From NCBI GenBank assembly GCA_030704615.1, contig CM060734.1, positions 27,794,042 to 27,854,041 on the forward strand: DNA of 60,000 nt. Direction: 5' to 3'. This document shows, one piece after another, positions 1 to 13,800 of this stretch. The notes below the pieces were generated by a model. It saw only the letters and a list, made by a program, of their open reading frames with translations. It searched no databases and had not been told where the DNA came from. Each line of letters opens with the position of its first letter. Within the stretch, counting starts at the first letter, position 1. The translations under genes and the position numbers were made by a program. The stretch is from Takakia lepidozioides. Lineage: Eukaryota; Streptophyta; Takakiopsida; Takakiales; Takakiaceae.

Positions 1-548
1 AGTTAGGCAGAAAACTTCCCTGAACTTGTTTCCAGTCCGTGACATGGGGGAGGCCATCATGGATGACCTCAAGGTTTACCCACTCTCGGCACTAGACTGA
101 AATTAAACTCAGGGCGGGAAGCCTACCTTTGAATAAGCAAACAGATGCAGAGAGGAAAGGGGGATTGCAAATGCCTGTTGTGTGGGCAACCTGAAGACAA
201 TATTCATTTTCTGATTTATTGTCCTGGGTACCCTCACCAGAGACGCCCTCTTCACATTCAAGGGATTCGTGAATGTACCTCCGTTTACCAACTTTGAAAA
301 TCTCGAGGCTGAGCCAAAAGCCCAGGCCCTTTTGGGGCCTAGTTATTGGGCAAATCACACACAGCAGATTGACGCTTGTGTAAAGGTAGTTCTAGAGGAT
401 ATTTGGAAAACTCGGATCAATTGTCTGTTCCAAGGTAAGTCATACTATGGGTGTCAGCCCCTGACAAAGGTAGTTTCTGTCCCTTTGTGTTCCGCTCAAA
501 CTGGGCGCGGGGTCAATGGCCACAAGGCTATGGCAAACAACGTCCTAT
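1..548 (+). mobile_element. 3' end of LINE (5' part outside window)
   Basis: The translated sequence matches the C-terminal end of the LINE copies at 8.2-8.8 kb and 17.9-18.5 kb. It carries the zinc-binding block [13 protein letters not shown]...HCPG and then the stretch ending [10 protein letters not shown] with a stop near 548. Frame breaks (for example near 75 and 235) show it is dead. It ends in ATGAGTACAT followed by TCTCTCAAC, the same terminus as the other copies, with no poly(A). Its 5' boundary lies outside the window, so its target duplication cannot be checked. Confidence 0.9.
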
Positions 549-964
549 GAGTACATTCTCTCAACTATTATGATTGAATCCTTTCATTTTTCCTTCCCAA
601 GTAGAACAGTGTTTTTTTCAGATGTGCCACGTGCACCGGGGTGGAAGGTTGTCCTCCACAAGGATCCTCGAGCTCGACGAGTAGTAGCAGATGTCAACGA
701 GTATGTGAATGTGTTGTTCTCTTTCCCCACCTTTCTCATGTTTTTGCACGTGCATAACTTAAAATTGTGGTAGGGCCTCTGCTTGCTGGGGTGGATGTGT
801 GGGCTAATCCTACCACGCCATGTTGTTCGGACTAGCTGTGCACTCATTTCAAACTTCTTACAAGTCCATATCAGGACCATGCATATCGAACCACTGATTG
901 GTGTTGGGCTTATGCAGAGCAGGTGGCTTTGGTGGTATTGGCACGCAAGCCCTTCATAAATTCA
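549..964 (+). promoter_or_regulatory. Upstream/5' region of VARICOSE gene
   Basis: This is the spacer between the LINE terminus and the first VARICOSE ATG. It should hold the promoter and 5' UTR, possibly with a 5' UTR intron: a T-rich tract plus CAG at about 610-622 is a good acceptor, and GTATGT near 700 is a good donor. The stretch between them encodes VPRAPGWKVVLHKDPRARR, which I cannot assign. No TATA box stands out. Confidence 0.4.
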
Positions 965-1861
965 ATGGGAGCAACTGGCCCCCCGGGGGGTCTTGACATC
1001 CAGAATTTTTTCAAGGGCAACCCTTATCCTCCACAATCAGCCCCCTACCAAGCTCAAGCCTTAAATGCTTTACATGTCCAACCTCCACTGCCCTACCCTC
1101 CCAACAACAACTTCACCCCTTCCAGTAACTTCCCCTCAAATGCAAATTCTTTCCCCTCTCCACTGGGGCCCTCATACAACACATCGGTGCCACCACAGAT
1201 GCCCTCCACAATGTACCACCCCTACCTCCCATACCCACAAGATTATGGACCCAGGCCCACCCCCTGTCCCTCTTCTCCGTTCAACCAGTCACCTCCATCA
1301 TCATTCTCTCAACCTACCCCTCTCCCTCACAGTGCTCCCCCACTTATATCCCTCCCGCTTTCATCTCTCCTGCAAGTCAGCCGCCCAAACCCAGGTTCGA
1401 GCTCCCCATTGGATGGTGCACGCCTTATGGCTCTCTTGACGACGCAGTCTGCAGCTGAGGGCACTGATGAAATTCTCTCTTCACCAAGCTCCACTGAGCT
1501 TCCTCCCTCCTCATTGAACCAGATAGAGGTCTCTGTCCCTCCACCTGCAATAGCCTTGGCAACACCAGTGAATTTGGCCCTTTCTTCTGCATTGACTAGG
1601 CTGCCAAATAGCAAGTTACCGAGGGGTCGGCATATGAAGGGAGAACGCATTGTGTACGATGTGGACGAGCACAAGCCTGGGGAAGCCCAACCACAACTAG
1701 AAGTAAGTCCAATTACAGTGTATAGTTCAGACCCTGTGTTGGTGGTGGGCAAGCAAATTGCTGTGAACAAGAAGTACATTTGCTATGGGCTGCGTGGAGC
1801 CACAATTCGTATCCTCAATATCAACACTGCGTTGCGGGCCCTGCTTCGTGGCCATACTGAG
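965..1861 (+). CDS. VCS: VARICOSE exon 1: proline-rich N-terminus and first WD40 strands
   Basis: The first ATG in frame (965) opens [20 protein letters not shown]. This fits the known VCS N-terminus, where a short aromatic motif precedes a long Pro/Ser-rich segment. The exon ends after RALLRGHTE at a gtgagc donor, and exon 2 resumes with RVTDLAFF. The upstream open frame has no ATG, only GTG at 923, so 965 is the chosen start. Confidence 0.88.
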
Positions 1862-4800
1862 GTGAGCCCAGTACATAATTATGTTTCTGTTGATCTGATA
1901 TTCCCTAGCTTTGTCACATAGCTGATGCATGTTGAGTTTCTTCTCCTCTCTTATGATTCTCAAAAGTGTTATAAGGTGTCATTTCATGTCTTAGTATTGT
2001 TCCTGCACTTTCCCTCTCCCTCTTCACCAATTGGAAGCTCTACCTTTGTCTGCCGAAGTAGCCTTGTTTCTCTTACATACATCTTTGTCTTTTGCTCAGA
2101 GATATCTGAATCACTTCTGTTAAAAGCTAAAGAGGGCTTGCTTCTTCCATCATTAATCTCAGGGACTAAGGGTTGGGAAGCAATGCCTGGCATTTTGTGT
2201 TATCATGGGCACTGTCATCACAAAGACTTTGCACATATTGATGCTCACTATTATGTGGTACAGAGGGTGACTGACCTGGCTTTCTTTGCAGAGGACGTCA
2301 ATCTACTTGCAAGGTAAATGTCTTCTCTATTAAAAATCGACCATACTTGTGTGCAGCTTTAACGCTCTAGTCACAAAGTCCTGTGTTTCTGGAGATAAAA
2401 TGATACACATCCAGTTGGGTATTGCCTTGGTCTGGCTCGTCAGTTTCATTTGCACTCAAAAGGCAGTGCTCTCATCTCTCATAAGATTGTATACGTTGGT
2501 GGTCTCAGGTAGCACAGGTAGTAGTAGGTTGTGGACAGAAGCAGTAAAGTAGAAGTGTGAATTTTAACAAAAATGCTACACTTCTGCATGAGTTAGTGAA
2601 GAGATGGTAGGGACTGAATATTTTGTACGCTACCCATCCGGGTTGATTGTACCTAGGTTTGTTGTTACCAAACCTCTCTGATGTTTCATCTCTCAGACTG
2701 ACTCTCTGAGAGACATAACTCTCCCTGTCCTCTAGGAAGCCTATTGCCATTGGGTGGACTTGATACGGGAGTACATTAATGTCTCTGTGACTAAATGCCG
2801 GCCTTGTGACCTCGTGTCCTTGTTTGTTTCGACCTGAAGCGCTTTGCTCCAGGTAAGGTAGTGCATTGGTTCTAGTTGGAAAGCTTGGGGCCTTTCCCTC
2901 TTTAGAATATGCCTACATGGGCCATTCCCTGCAACTCCCTGGAGTGTGATCTCTGAATGGTAACAAGCGGACCCCTACCGCTTGGGGGCAGCCCCTCCGC
3001 CCAATTTGGGCAGTCGTATGCTCTGTATAGCATACTCGGCACTTGGGCTCGGAATGGTTCCTGTGCTTAAACTTATAGCCTGCGAGATCAATCAATATTT
3101 TAGCTCCTATCAACATCAACACTCCCCAGGGTGATTCCTGGGAATTGGTTACTTATGCCAAATCTAGGGCTTCATGTGTAGTTTTTGGGGTGAATCCCAG
3201 GATGGACGATGTGTCCTTTAAAACTACATGCTCTAGCTTAGGCTTGGATTTCATGGCCAATGGCTCCATCTCGAGACTTGATAACAGGGGTACGTTGAAG
3301 GTTGCAATGTCCAAAAGTGCTTCTAATAGAGTCCCACATCAATTCAATCTCAAAGAAGTTCGTCCCTTGACTGGCTGGAGAGCGGTCTTAGACATTGGTG
3401 ATTCAATGGGGCGCTCTAGGAAGACAACCAAGGGCAAGGACTTCAACTTGAGAGTTTCTAATCGGTTTGATGCTCTGGATGAGGTTGAATCCAAACAGCC
3501 AGAAGGACAAGATGCCCCTAAGTGTACAGAACCTGAACGTCCTGAATCTGAAGGATTTGGTACTCTGAATGGTTTACCAATCCTCAAGGTTTACACAAGA
3601 CGAACAAATTCTATACACGGGGTAATTGTCCCCAAGCCGTCAGATGGACAATCTGTCCCTAAGTGTGCAGAGCCTGAACGTCCTGAATCTGAAGGATTTG
3701 GTACTTTGAATGGTTTACCAATCCTCAAGGTTTACACAAGACGAACAAATTCTATACACGGGGTAATTGTCCCCAAGCCGTCAGATGGACAATCTGTCCC
3801 TAAGTGTGCAGAGCCTGAACGTCGTGTAACTGAAGGATTTGGTACTCTAAATGGTTTACCAATCCTCAAAGTCTACACAAGACGAGCAAAATCTATACAC
3901 GGGGTAATTGTCCCCAAGCAGTCTGACGGACAATATGCCCCTAAGTGTGCGGAGCCTGAGCGTCGTGTAACTGAAGGATTTGGTACCCTGAATGGTTTAC
4001 CAATTCTCAAAGTCTACACAAGACGAGCAAAATCTACACATGGGGTAACTGTCCCCCCTTTGCAGAACGGTTCGCCGTCCAGGAGCAATCACAAGCTACC
4101 TAGACGACAAACAAGTCACATGCAAAGGGCTGGCTTGCGGCTGGCCACTTTCAACTTCTCAGGGCTGACTAACCAAAGGAAACAACTCGAAGTGGGACAA
4201 GTCCTTCGGACTAATGATATTCATATCTGTGCTGGGCAAGAAACATGGGAAACGTCGGATAAACTGGTTGGAGATGTCAATGGTTATAAATGGGCAGGTA
4301 GGATGTGTACTCTCAGGGCAGCCTCTGCCAAACGCGGTCAAAAAGGGGTTGGATTCTTTGTCCGTGATTTCTTGTTTGATAATTGTGAAATTATCAACAA
4401 GGGTTTGAGGTACGAGCATAGTATCTGGCTAAAACTGAATCTGAAGGGCGGCATGAGTACGAAGGACCTCTTTGTGGGTTGTGTTTACATGCCCACAGAG
4501 GGGACCTTTAGTGCTGACGCAGACAAAGCCTTCGAAGATGTAAAGCTAGACTGTGCTTCGTTCCTTGCCAAAGGTCAGGTAGTGCTATTGGGTGACTTCA
4601 ATGCCCGGGTGGGCAAAGGGCTCCATCAGGACGATATCATTGGGCCTTTTGGTGAGGACGAGCTGAATTCTAATGGCAGACGGTTAATTAACTGTCTGGA
4701 AGAGCTTCAGCTTTTGACCTTGAATAACAGGACAAGAGGTGACCAAGTGCAGTGGACTCGTGAGAAATCCCAAACTGGGGAACGTTCCATTGTGGACTAT

Positions 4801-7800
4801 ATCATAATGGACAAAAATTTGTTTCCCCAGTGTGCCAATGTGTTGATCGACAGAACTGATATTGGTACCTCTGACCACTTCCTGTTTTGGACTGAGATCA
4901 AAAGGTGTTTTCCCAACACCAAGAGATCTGTGAAACGTTCGATTCGGAAGTGGCGCATAGAAAAATTCCATAATGAAGAGGTCAAGGCTGAGTACGTCCA
5001 GGCCTTGCAAGAGGCTCTCCCTCATTTTGTCCAATCGCTCCAAGAACTTCAGTCTCGCTCTGACAAGGCAAGAAATGAAGTCGAAAGAGCAGTGGACTCT
5101 TGGGAAAGTTTTGTTTCCTCCGTGGCTGACAAGATCATTGGGAGGAAACTAATTGTCTGCGGTAGAGCTGGTAATTGGTGGACCAATGAGATCAAACTCA
5201 AGATAGCTGAGAGACGAGCCCTTTATAAAGAGTGCTGCAATTTGAAAACCAACAGAGAATTGTGGGCGATGTCCTACCAGCTCCGTAAAGATATCAATCA
5301 GCTTGTTAGGTCTCAGAAGAAATTATACTGGGACAAGTTATACAGTGAAATAAACTCAAACCACCATGGTGGTAATGACAAGAAATTCTGGTTGGCCCTT
5401 CAACGTTTGTACAAGCCTAAAAACGGTCAGCAAGTACAAGCGCTGAAGACTACTAAAGGTGCAGTGGTGACTTCATCGGTTGACATTGTCAAAACCTTTG
5501 AAAATCACTACAGTATCCTTGGCAGAACTTCTAGGTCTAACAGTGAGGGGTCTTCTGCTGAATGGAGGGACACAGTTGGAAAAACTGTTCCTATGATTCA
5601 CAACAGCCCTGATGAACTGGAGTATATTTCAATGGCTTATAACGCTCCCATTAGTTCTTCTGAGATTGTGGAAGCAATTAAACATTTAAATGGATATAAA
5701 GCTGGTGGACCTGATGGTATTGTCAACGAGCTTATCAAGCACGGTGGCGATCCCATGATAGAGGCCCTAGTTCTCCTCTTTAACCTTATCTGGAAGACTG
5801 AAATGATCCCCTTTCGCTGGCGACAGGGGGTCATTGTCAATCTATATAAGAAGGGTGACAGAGAAGAACCGGGGAACTACCGTGGCATCACGCTCCTCAA
5901 TGCTGTTGGCAAGACATTCTGCAGAGTTATAAGTACTCGTCTCGAGGTTGATCTGGAGTCTAGAGGTTGTTTCCACGAAGGCCAAGCTGGCTTTTGGCGA
6001 AACAGGGGCTGTGTGGATCATATCTTCACTCTAAGCCAGATTATCCAGGGAAGGAAAAAAGAAGGGAAACCCACTTATGTTTTTTTCCTGGATGTCAAAA
6101 AGGCTGATGACAGTGTGGAGAGATGGCCTATGGTTCTGCCTCTGGTCTTGTGGGATCAAGGGAAAGATGTGGAGAGTTGTCCACAACTTGTATGCTCACA
6201 CCAAAAGCTGTGTCACTGTTAACGGACAGAAGTCCAACTTCTTTGACATAGACCAAGGTGTAGCTCAAGGATGTACTCTCTCCCCTCTCCGGAAAGTTGT
6301 TCAAACTGGCAAGGGCAAAGCTCTGGGGCTCACTAAATTTTTCCACTGCAGAGGGGTCAACTCTGAGGTTAAGAAAACCATGCTTTGTAGCGTTATTAGA
6401 CCTGCCTTGGAGTACGGATCTGCTATATGGGTTGATAACTCCAACCAGGGTAAGTCTCTAGAATCCATTCAAGTGGGGGTGCTTAAGGAGTGTATGTCAG
6501 CATGCTCCAAAACAGCCAATGTGGCTGTTCGGGGTGAGTTTGGCATTCCGTCCTTAAGCTCCCGACGAGATGAATTCAAGGTCAGATGGTGGGGTCAGCT
6601 GCAACATATGCCCAACACCAGATATCCTAAGTTAATCGACTCTATATCTTGGAAACAGGACTGCCCTGTCAAACAGGCGGCAGAAGAGAGTAGAAGAGAT
6701 CCTCAAGGACCTGGACCTGGATCCGCAAGTCTTGACCCTGCTGGATAAATCTGACTTAGAGGCTGTAGTGTCCTCAGCCATGTCTGTTGCCATGAGATTG
6801 TCTGATGAAAATGAAGTTAGGCAGAAAACCTCCCTGAGCTTGTTTCCAGTCTGTGACATGGGGGAGGACATCTTGGATGACCTGAAGGGTCTACCCACTC
6901 TCGGCACTAGACTGAAATTTAAACTCAGGGCAGGAAGCCTACCTTTGAACAGCAAACAGAAGCAGAGAGGAAAGGGAGAGTGCAATTGCCCGTTGTGTGG
7001 GCAATCTGAAGACAGTATTCATTTTCTGATACACTGTCTGGGGTTCTCTCACCAAAGAGACGCTCTCTTCAAATCTATGAAGGGAATTGTGTCTGTACCC
7101 CTGTTTACCAACTTTGAAAGTCTTGAGGCTGAGCCAAAAGCCCAGGCCCTCCTGAGGCCTAGTTTTTGGGCAAATCACACACAGCAGATTGATGCTTGTG
7201 TGAAGGGATTTCTAGAGGATATCTGGAAAACCCGGATTAATTCTTTATATGGAGGTAAGTCTTACTACCAACGTCAGCCCCTGACAGAGGTAGGTTCTGT
7301 CCCTTTTGTTCCCGCTCAAACTGGGCGCGGGGTCAATGGCCACAAGGCTACAGCAAACAACGTCTTATGAGTACAATCTCTCCCGTCTGCTCTTCAATGT
7401 TTTTATCAATCAACACCTCGAGGATGTGGAAAGTGAGGGATTTGGGTTAAGGGTGGGTGATACCACCATATCAGCCCTTATGTTTGCGGATGACTTCGCA
7501 GGCATAGGGGAGACTCCAACCAATCTCCAGGAGTTGATTGATTGCGCGAAGAGATACTTTGATCTTTGGGGGCTAGAGGCTAATGTCAGCAAGTGTGCAG
7601 TGGTAGCATTCAACGACAGAGGAGAGGGAGGAAGTGATCTTAAGTGGCAGTGGGGTAGCCAAGAGATCCCGGTCCTCCCTTCCTACACTTACCTGGGCGT
7701 TGAATTTTCCTCCAATTGTAATTGGGATGCACATATCCGGAAAGTTGTTCAAACTGGCAAGGGCAAAGCTCTGGGTCTCACTAAATTTTTCCACTGCAGA

Positions 7801-10800
7801 GGGGTCAACTCTGAGGTTAAGAAAACCATGCTTTGCCGCGTTATTAGACCTGCCTTGGAGTACGGATCTGCTATATGGGTTGATAACTCCAACCAGGGTA
7901 AGTCTCTAGAATCCATTCAAGTGGGGGTGCTTAAGGAGTGTATGTCAGCATGCTCCAAAACAGCCAATGTGGCTGTTCGGGGTGAGTTTGGCATTCCGTC
8001 CTTAAGCTCCCGACGAGATGAATTCAAGGTCAGATGGTGGGGTCAGCTGCAACATATGCCCAACACCAGATATCCTAAGTTAATCGACTCTATATCTTGG
8101 AAACAGGACCGCAGGCTAAGTCCTGGCAGAAGAGAGTAGAAGAGATTCTCAAGGTCCTGGACCTGGATCCGCAAGTCTTGACCCTGCTGGATAAATCTGA
8201 TTTAGAGGCTGTAGTGTCCTCAGCCATGTCTGTTGCCATGAGATTGTCTGATGAAAATGAAGTTAGGCAGAAAACCTCCCTGAACTTGTTTCCAGTCAGT
8301 GACATGGGGGAGGACATCTTGGATGACCTGAAGGGTCTCCCCACTCTCGGCACTAGACTGAAATTTAAACTCAGGGCAGGAAGCCTACCTTTGAACAGCA
8401 AACAGAAGCAGAGAGGAAAGGGAGAGTGCAATTGCCCATTGTGTGGGCAATCTGAAGACAGTATTCATTTTCTGATACACTGTCCGGGGTTCTCTCACCA
8501 AAGAGACGCTCTCTTCAACTCTATCAAGGGAATTGTGCCTGTACCCTATTTACCAACTTTGAAAGTGTCGAGGCTGAGCCAAAAGCCCAGGCCCTCCTGA
8601 GGCCTAGTTTTTGGGCAAATCACACACAGCTTGTGTGAAGGGATTTCCAGAGGATATCTGGAAAACCCGGATTAATTCTTTATATGAAAGTAAGTCTTAC
8701 TACCAACGTCAGCCCCTGACAGAGGTAGGTTCTGTCCCTTTTGTTCCCGCTCAAACTGGGCGCGGGGTCAATGGCCACAAGGCTACGGCAAACAACGTCT
8801 TATGAGTACAATCTCTGAGAGACATACAGCATTCTTTCTGGTTTCGTCTTGTTATGTTCCATGTGACTTTCCTTCATGTTTTGTCCTGGTGCCTTTGTTT
8901 TCATCTTTGAAAGCTCTTTTATACTTTGGATGTGGCTATGCCATTTTATCTTTGGTGAACTCTCAAATGTGAGTTCAGATTTTTCTCAGATTGATATATA
9001 TATTCTTGACTCCCCTTTCTCCAGTTAAGATCTTGGTACATGCAGTATCATTGGCCATAAAAGAGTTAACAAAATTGTGTTATTCTGCCAGGGCAGGAAG
9101 GTTAGATCATGTGTGTAATGGCAAAGTATCACAGTGTTGAGTACATTCTGAAAGTTAACCTAGACTCGGTAATTCCATTCTCAGCTGGGCCAAACTAAGT
9201 ATTTAATATCAATGAAGATGAGGTGCTGTCCTTCACAAAGCTTTACCTTAAACTGAATCTTCTTCCTTTTTGTCATCCAGTGCAAGCACTGACGGACGGG
9301 TCATCATCCGCAATATAGCAGAGGGGCGCGCAGAGGATGGCAGAGTTTTAATCACAGAGCAGATTGTGCTGGCTATGCAATTTGTTGGTGACTGGGTGTC
9401 ATCTCATCCCCTCCTTCGCTGGAATTACCATACACAGGTGTTTCCAACTGAAGTCCAAATTCTTGGATGACCCTGCGGAAGATTGCTGGTCCAATTCTCA
9501 TTGTTTAGTTGTGAGATTGATGTTTGATTTGGGACTTTCTCAGATCTGTCTCTTTTCTCTGTCCTCTCTCTCTCAGCCTTGGGCTCTGGACCAAGCACCT
9601 GGCTTTTTAAATCATTTCAACTCAAATATTTCTAAACCCAGCCAAAGCTAGGACACTTGCAATATATCAGCTGCGATCCAAGCTGACATTGTTGTGGTTG
9701 TTGTTTAGATGTGGCGTGAAAGCATGCGGCTTTCGCATCATGTTTTCTGACAGAGAGAAAGAAGATTTTCAAAGTCTCTTGTCATATTGCAGGACTTTTT
9801 GGTGGTGGCTGTCGGGAAGTATGTCTTGACCATTGATGTAAGCAAGGTGCGGCAGGCGGCTCCCCCTGGGGGTTTCAACACGGATCAGCCTTTGGTGTGC
9901 CATGTGGAGAACCCGTTGGAAGGGATAAATGTTGTAGGCACTCATGATGAGGATGTTGCTGACCTATCGATTCCTTTCTTTGTCTCTGACCGCATTGCAT
10001 CAGCCTCCCAGGATGGCACGGTCTCTCGTTCTCTCTTTCTTTGGGCTTTCTGTGGACATTCTAAAGTTGTTTTGGGTCCTGTGGAAATAATGATCTTCTC
10101 CATCTTCGGCTTCAGCTTCTACTTGTTCCTACTTTCTTTCTTCCTTTCTTCCATTCTTTATTTCCTTCTTGCCTGTAGGAGCTGGCAACAGCTGATGGCA
10201 CCTGGATCCAAATAATATAACAGGCTGGGCAGACTGACATTGTGTCACAACCTGCTTTTTCAAAGTCATGCATTGATATTTCAATACCACAGTAGGTGGT
10301 CTCACATTGGTCACTCTGATGTAGCATCTCACCTGCACAATTTGGTATGGGAAACCAAATTTGACTTACATTGGAAGCCCAACCATGCAAACTTGCACCC
10401 TACACAGGGTTATCCGAGCAAATGCAGAATGGGAAAGAACGTATCTTGAATATAACATCTGCAACAGTGACGGACATAATTCCTAATGGGAAGAGACACA
10501 AGCTGTTCATGTGACGAAATCTAGGGTTCCACCGCTGATTTTGTGGATTGCTAACCGGGTTGTATGGCATGTGCTGTGATGAGATGTCAGGTGCGGGTAT
10601 GGGGAGAGAAGAATATAAGCCCCTTATCAGTTTTTACTCCACATCAAGGAGAGGCTGTGGGTGCAGTAGCCTTTCTTTCAGCACCACATCGCCCCGAGCT
10701 TTCTGTTTTGCTTACTGCGGTATCATTCATTTCATTCTCTTTCTGTTTAGTCTCTCATCCAGTAATGTGTCCTGAACACGCAGAGCAAACTTGAAAGTTG

Positions 10801-13800
10801 GACCTCACATCTTTGGAAGGGTAGAGAAGGTCCATGTTATTTCTAACTGGGTTCGAGCTGAGGCAAAGAGAAGTGCAGTCTGAAAGTCAAGCCTACTTTC
10901 GCACTGCATTAACACAGAAAAAGATTGAGCAAGACAGAAAAGAAGAAAGGAAATTTACAGTGGGCTGAGAATGTCTAACAATGACAGAGGGAGAATGGAG
11001 GATAAGAGGGAGGGAAACACATCATCGTTTCAGAAGTGTGGGTTGCGGTGGCAGGGACCTCTGAACCGGGAGTTGAAATTATGGGCACCAGATTCAACCT
11101 CAAGGACTGGCTCTATGATGTGGCAGTGTATTCAGACTCTGGAGTTCACGAGTTCAGCTGCCGATGGCAAGCTGGAGACTGCGTTCTTCAACCACGTGCT
11201 GGTTGCCTCACGAGCAAGCCTTATCCTGGTGGCAAATTCTAAGAGAAATGCAATCTACACAATACACTTTGAGTTTGGGGCTACTCCAGTCACAGCACGG
11301 ATGGACTATGTCACTGAATTTGCCGTGACGATGCCAATTCTGAGCCTCATGACAACAGAGGAGACGGTTACTGAAGGAGGGGAAGGCATTGTACAAATCT
11401 ACTGTGTACAAACACAAGCCATCCAACAGTACGCCCTTAATATGTCACAGTGCTTGCCTCCCCACACTGGAGAATCCATTAGATCTCCAAGTATCCCAGA
11501 AAAACATTCACTTGAGCTGCAGGCAGCAGCCACCACCAGCACATCAGCTTCTGCACCTGTTGAGAAGATGGTGACCAGTGTGGTAACCAAGGCCAGCATG
11601 ACTGTGACTGCAGTCGGTGGTGTTTCAGTTGGGTTGACTCCAAATGTTCCACCAGGTCTCCAACAACTGTCCTCAGGGGTTGGTAACCGGCTCGACAGTG
11701 GTCACCGTTACTCCATGAATGTGGCAACAGAGATGATCAAGTCGAGCACTGTGACACCTGCAAAGGAGTTGAAAGATGAACCAGGCAATTTATCATTTGT
11801 TACTAAAGCAGCCGCCCAACCTGTATCTGACCAGGTAAACCAACCTTCAACCATTCCAGTTAATCAACAGGTTGGCCAGTCAGAGGTGGCATCTGGTGTC
11901 CCACCAACAACAAGCATTGGAGCACTATCTTTGAGGAGGCATTTGCTGCCAAAGAGCCCACCAAACACTGCTGTTCAGCGGTATGTCCCTGTGTCAACTA
12001 GTCTTGTGCAGCAGGAGTCTGAGGAATTAGAGTCCCAGGAAAAGCGGGGGTATGGGCCTGTGGACAGTGTTCATTCAAGGCAACCATCAGACAAACTGGA
12101 GGGGTCAGGCGATAGCTGCGTGGATGCTGCACAAACAGCAACAGAAGCTCACTTTGCTTCTTCATCGAGCAGCAATTCCCTAGGAGAGGAATTGCTTGAC
12201 AAAGAAAATAGGGAGGGGCCTTCAGGGGCAGTTCCCACCAGTGCAAGGCCTAGCCCCTCACAGAAACAACCTGGTTCTGATCCTCCCCACTTGATTACAC
12301 CTTCAGAGCTTATGTCTCTCGCAGCACGCTCAATGATGTCTGAACCTGACAGTGCCCACATCACAAGCATTGTGGAGGAGCCAATGAAAGCAGAGGAAAA
12401 CTCTGGAGAGACAAGAGTAGGCCAAGATGAAGGGATCATGAAGGATACTGATGTGATGATCATATCCAAGGAGATAGACATGTCCAAATCAGAGACTGGA
12501 AATCCTGAAGTGGAAGTTGCATCAGGCGTCTTTTCTAAACAGCCCGAATCTAGTCATAAACTGCAAGTAGGAGTGAGTATTGAGTACAATGCAAAAGATT
12601 CACAGGCGCTCACTGATAACCTGGCTACCTCTGAGTTTGCATTGTCAGAAACATACATAAATGAGGAAGTCCAGCAGGCTCATGAGGTAGGCAGTTTTTG
12701 GCCCATGGATTTACCTGATGATGGCATGCAAGAACATTTTAGAGAGAGGATTTTGGATGATGGCAAACCAGGTGCTGGGGTCCATGCCATGCCAAATCCG
12801 GCTTCCACATCTGTGAAGGGTAGGAGGAACAAGAACAAGGCCAATGGAGGTGGGGTTGGGATTACGACAACACCCCTGGCCTCATTCACACACCATACTG
12901 TCACACAAGCCTCCTCCTCGGCAGTGCCACCAGAGGTGGAGACCAGCTCCAATTTGAATGCAGGTCATTCAGGCTCTGGGTTGGCTGCTCATGTGGCTTC
13001 AATGCAGGACTCTCTCAACCAAGTAAGTGATCTTCTGTCTTTTATGCACACGTAAATATGTATACACATATGTCTCTCACATGCAGAGCCTGTTAGCAAA
13101 TGAAGGAATCATATGTAACCTAGCTGTTGGCCTTCAAGGTGGTTTAGTAATTCCTTCATTGGATTCAAAAGGTGATTTGCAGCATAGTCCATAATGGGAA
13201 TGCAGAATTCAAAAGGGCTGGTGAATTTACGCTTGTTTCGGCATGAGTCAACCTTCTACAAGGTAACAAAGATAATATGTGGGCGTCTTCCAACATGAGA
13301 TTCAAGCATACACTAGAAATTGAGTGTGACAGCTCTCAGAAGTAAAGTGACGCAGGAACTTACCAATAAAGTACTTCAATGGAAATGTCTCCAGTTGATT
13401 ACTATGCAGAACGAATTGCAGAAGCAGATGGCAGTAATGGTGGCAGTGCCAGTTGCAAAGGAGGGGAAGCGCATGGAAGGTATGATTGGTGCTTTTGGGC
13501 TCATTTTCATAGTCGATAGGTTTGTATTTGCGTACTGTTTACAACTGTGACTGGAAACATATCAACCTTCCCACTAGCCATGTAAGGCACGTTGATTAAT
13601 TTTTTTTGACACGGGTACTAACAGACAGGTTCCATGGTCTATTACTATTACGGTAAGATTCAGCTGGGGGGTGGGTGTTGCAATGCTTGATAATCTGTGC
13701 TAGTTACAATTTTCCTTTTTTGATGTTGGCATAGTATTTAGTGTCACAGCAAGGACCTGAGATGATCACGCTTCTATTCAGGAGACTACTTGTCAGCAAA

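Larger units (their letters stand above)
2718..8811 (+). mobile_element. LINE copy A, near full length, in VARICOSE intron 2 (interrupted by copy B)
   Basis: Target duplication tctctgagagacata lies at 2703-2717 and 8812-8826. The 5' UTR starts near CTCTCCCTGTCCTCTAGG. The long frame from about 3145 holds an N-terminal region ([17 protein letters not shown]), four 141-bp tandem repeats (about 3,500-4,060), and an APE endonuclease from about 4,120 ([20 protein letters not shown]). The reverse transcriptase follows ([37 protein letters not shown], then FADD near 7,482) and then a C-terminal CX2C...HX3HC knuckle near 8,432-8,482. A 2-bp deletion near 6,110 and copy B break the frame, so the copy is dead. 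Without copy B its length is about 5.0 kb. The C-terminal knuckle and missing poly(A) suggest a Jockey/I-like rather than L1-like group; this is inference. Confidence 0.92.

Noticed and set aside
661-685. GGATCCTCGAGCTCGACGAG resembles a cloning polylinker
   Set aside because: It lies inside a continuous open frame with normal flanks on both sides and no vector sequence; restriction-site overlap by chance is the simpler reading.
2930-3060. HDV-like ribozyme in the LINE 5' UTR
   Set aside because: Several GC-rich stems are visible in copies A and D, but I could not fit the nested double pseudoknot or the catalytic C region.
12149-12487. Minus-strand open frames across VARICOSE exon 6
   Set aside because: They are antisense shadows of a GC-rich coding exon without motifs or start context.
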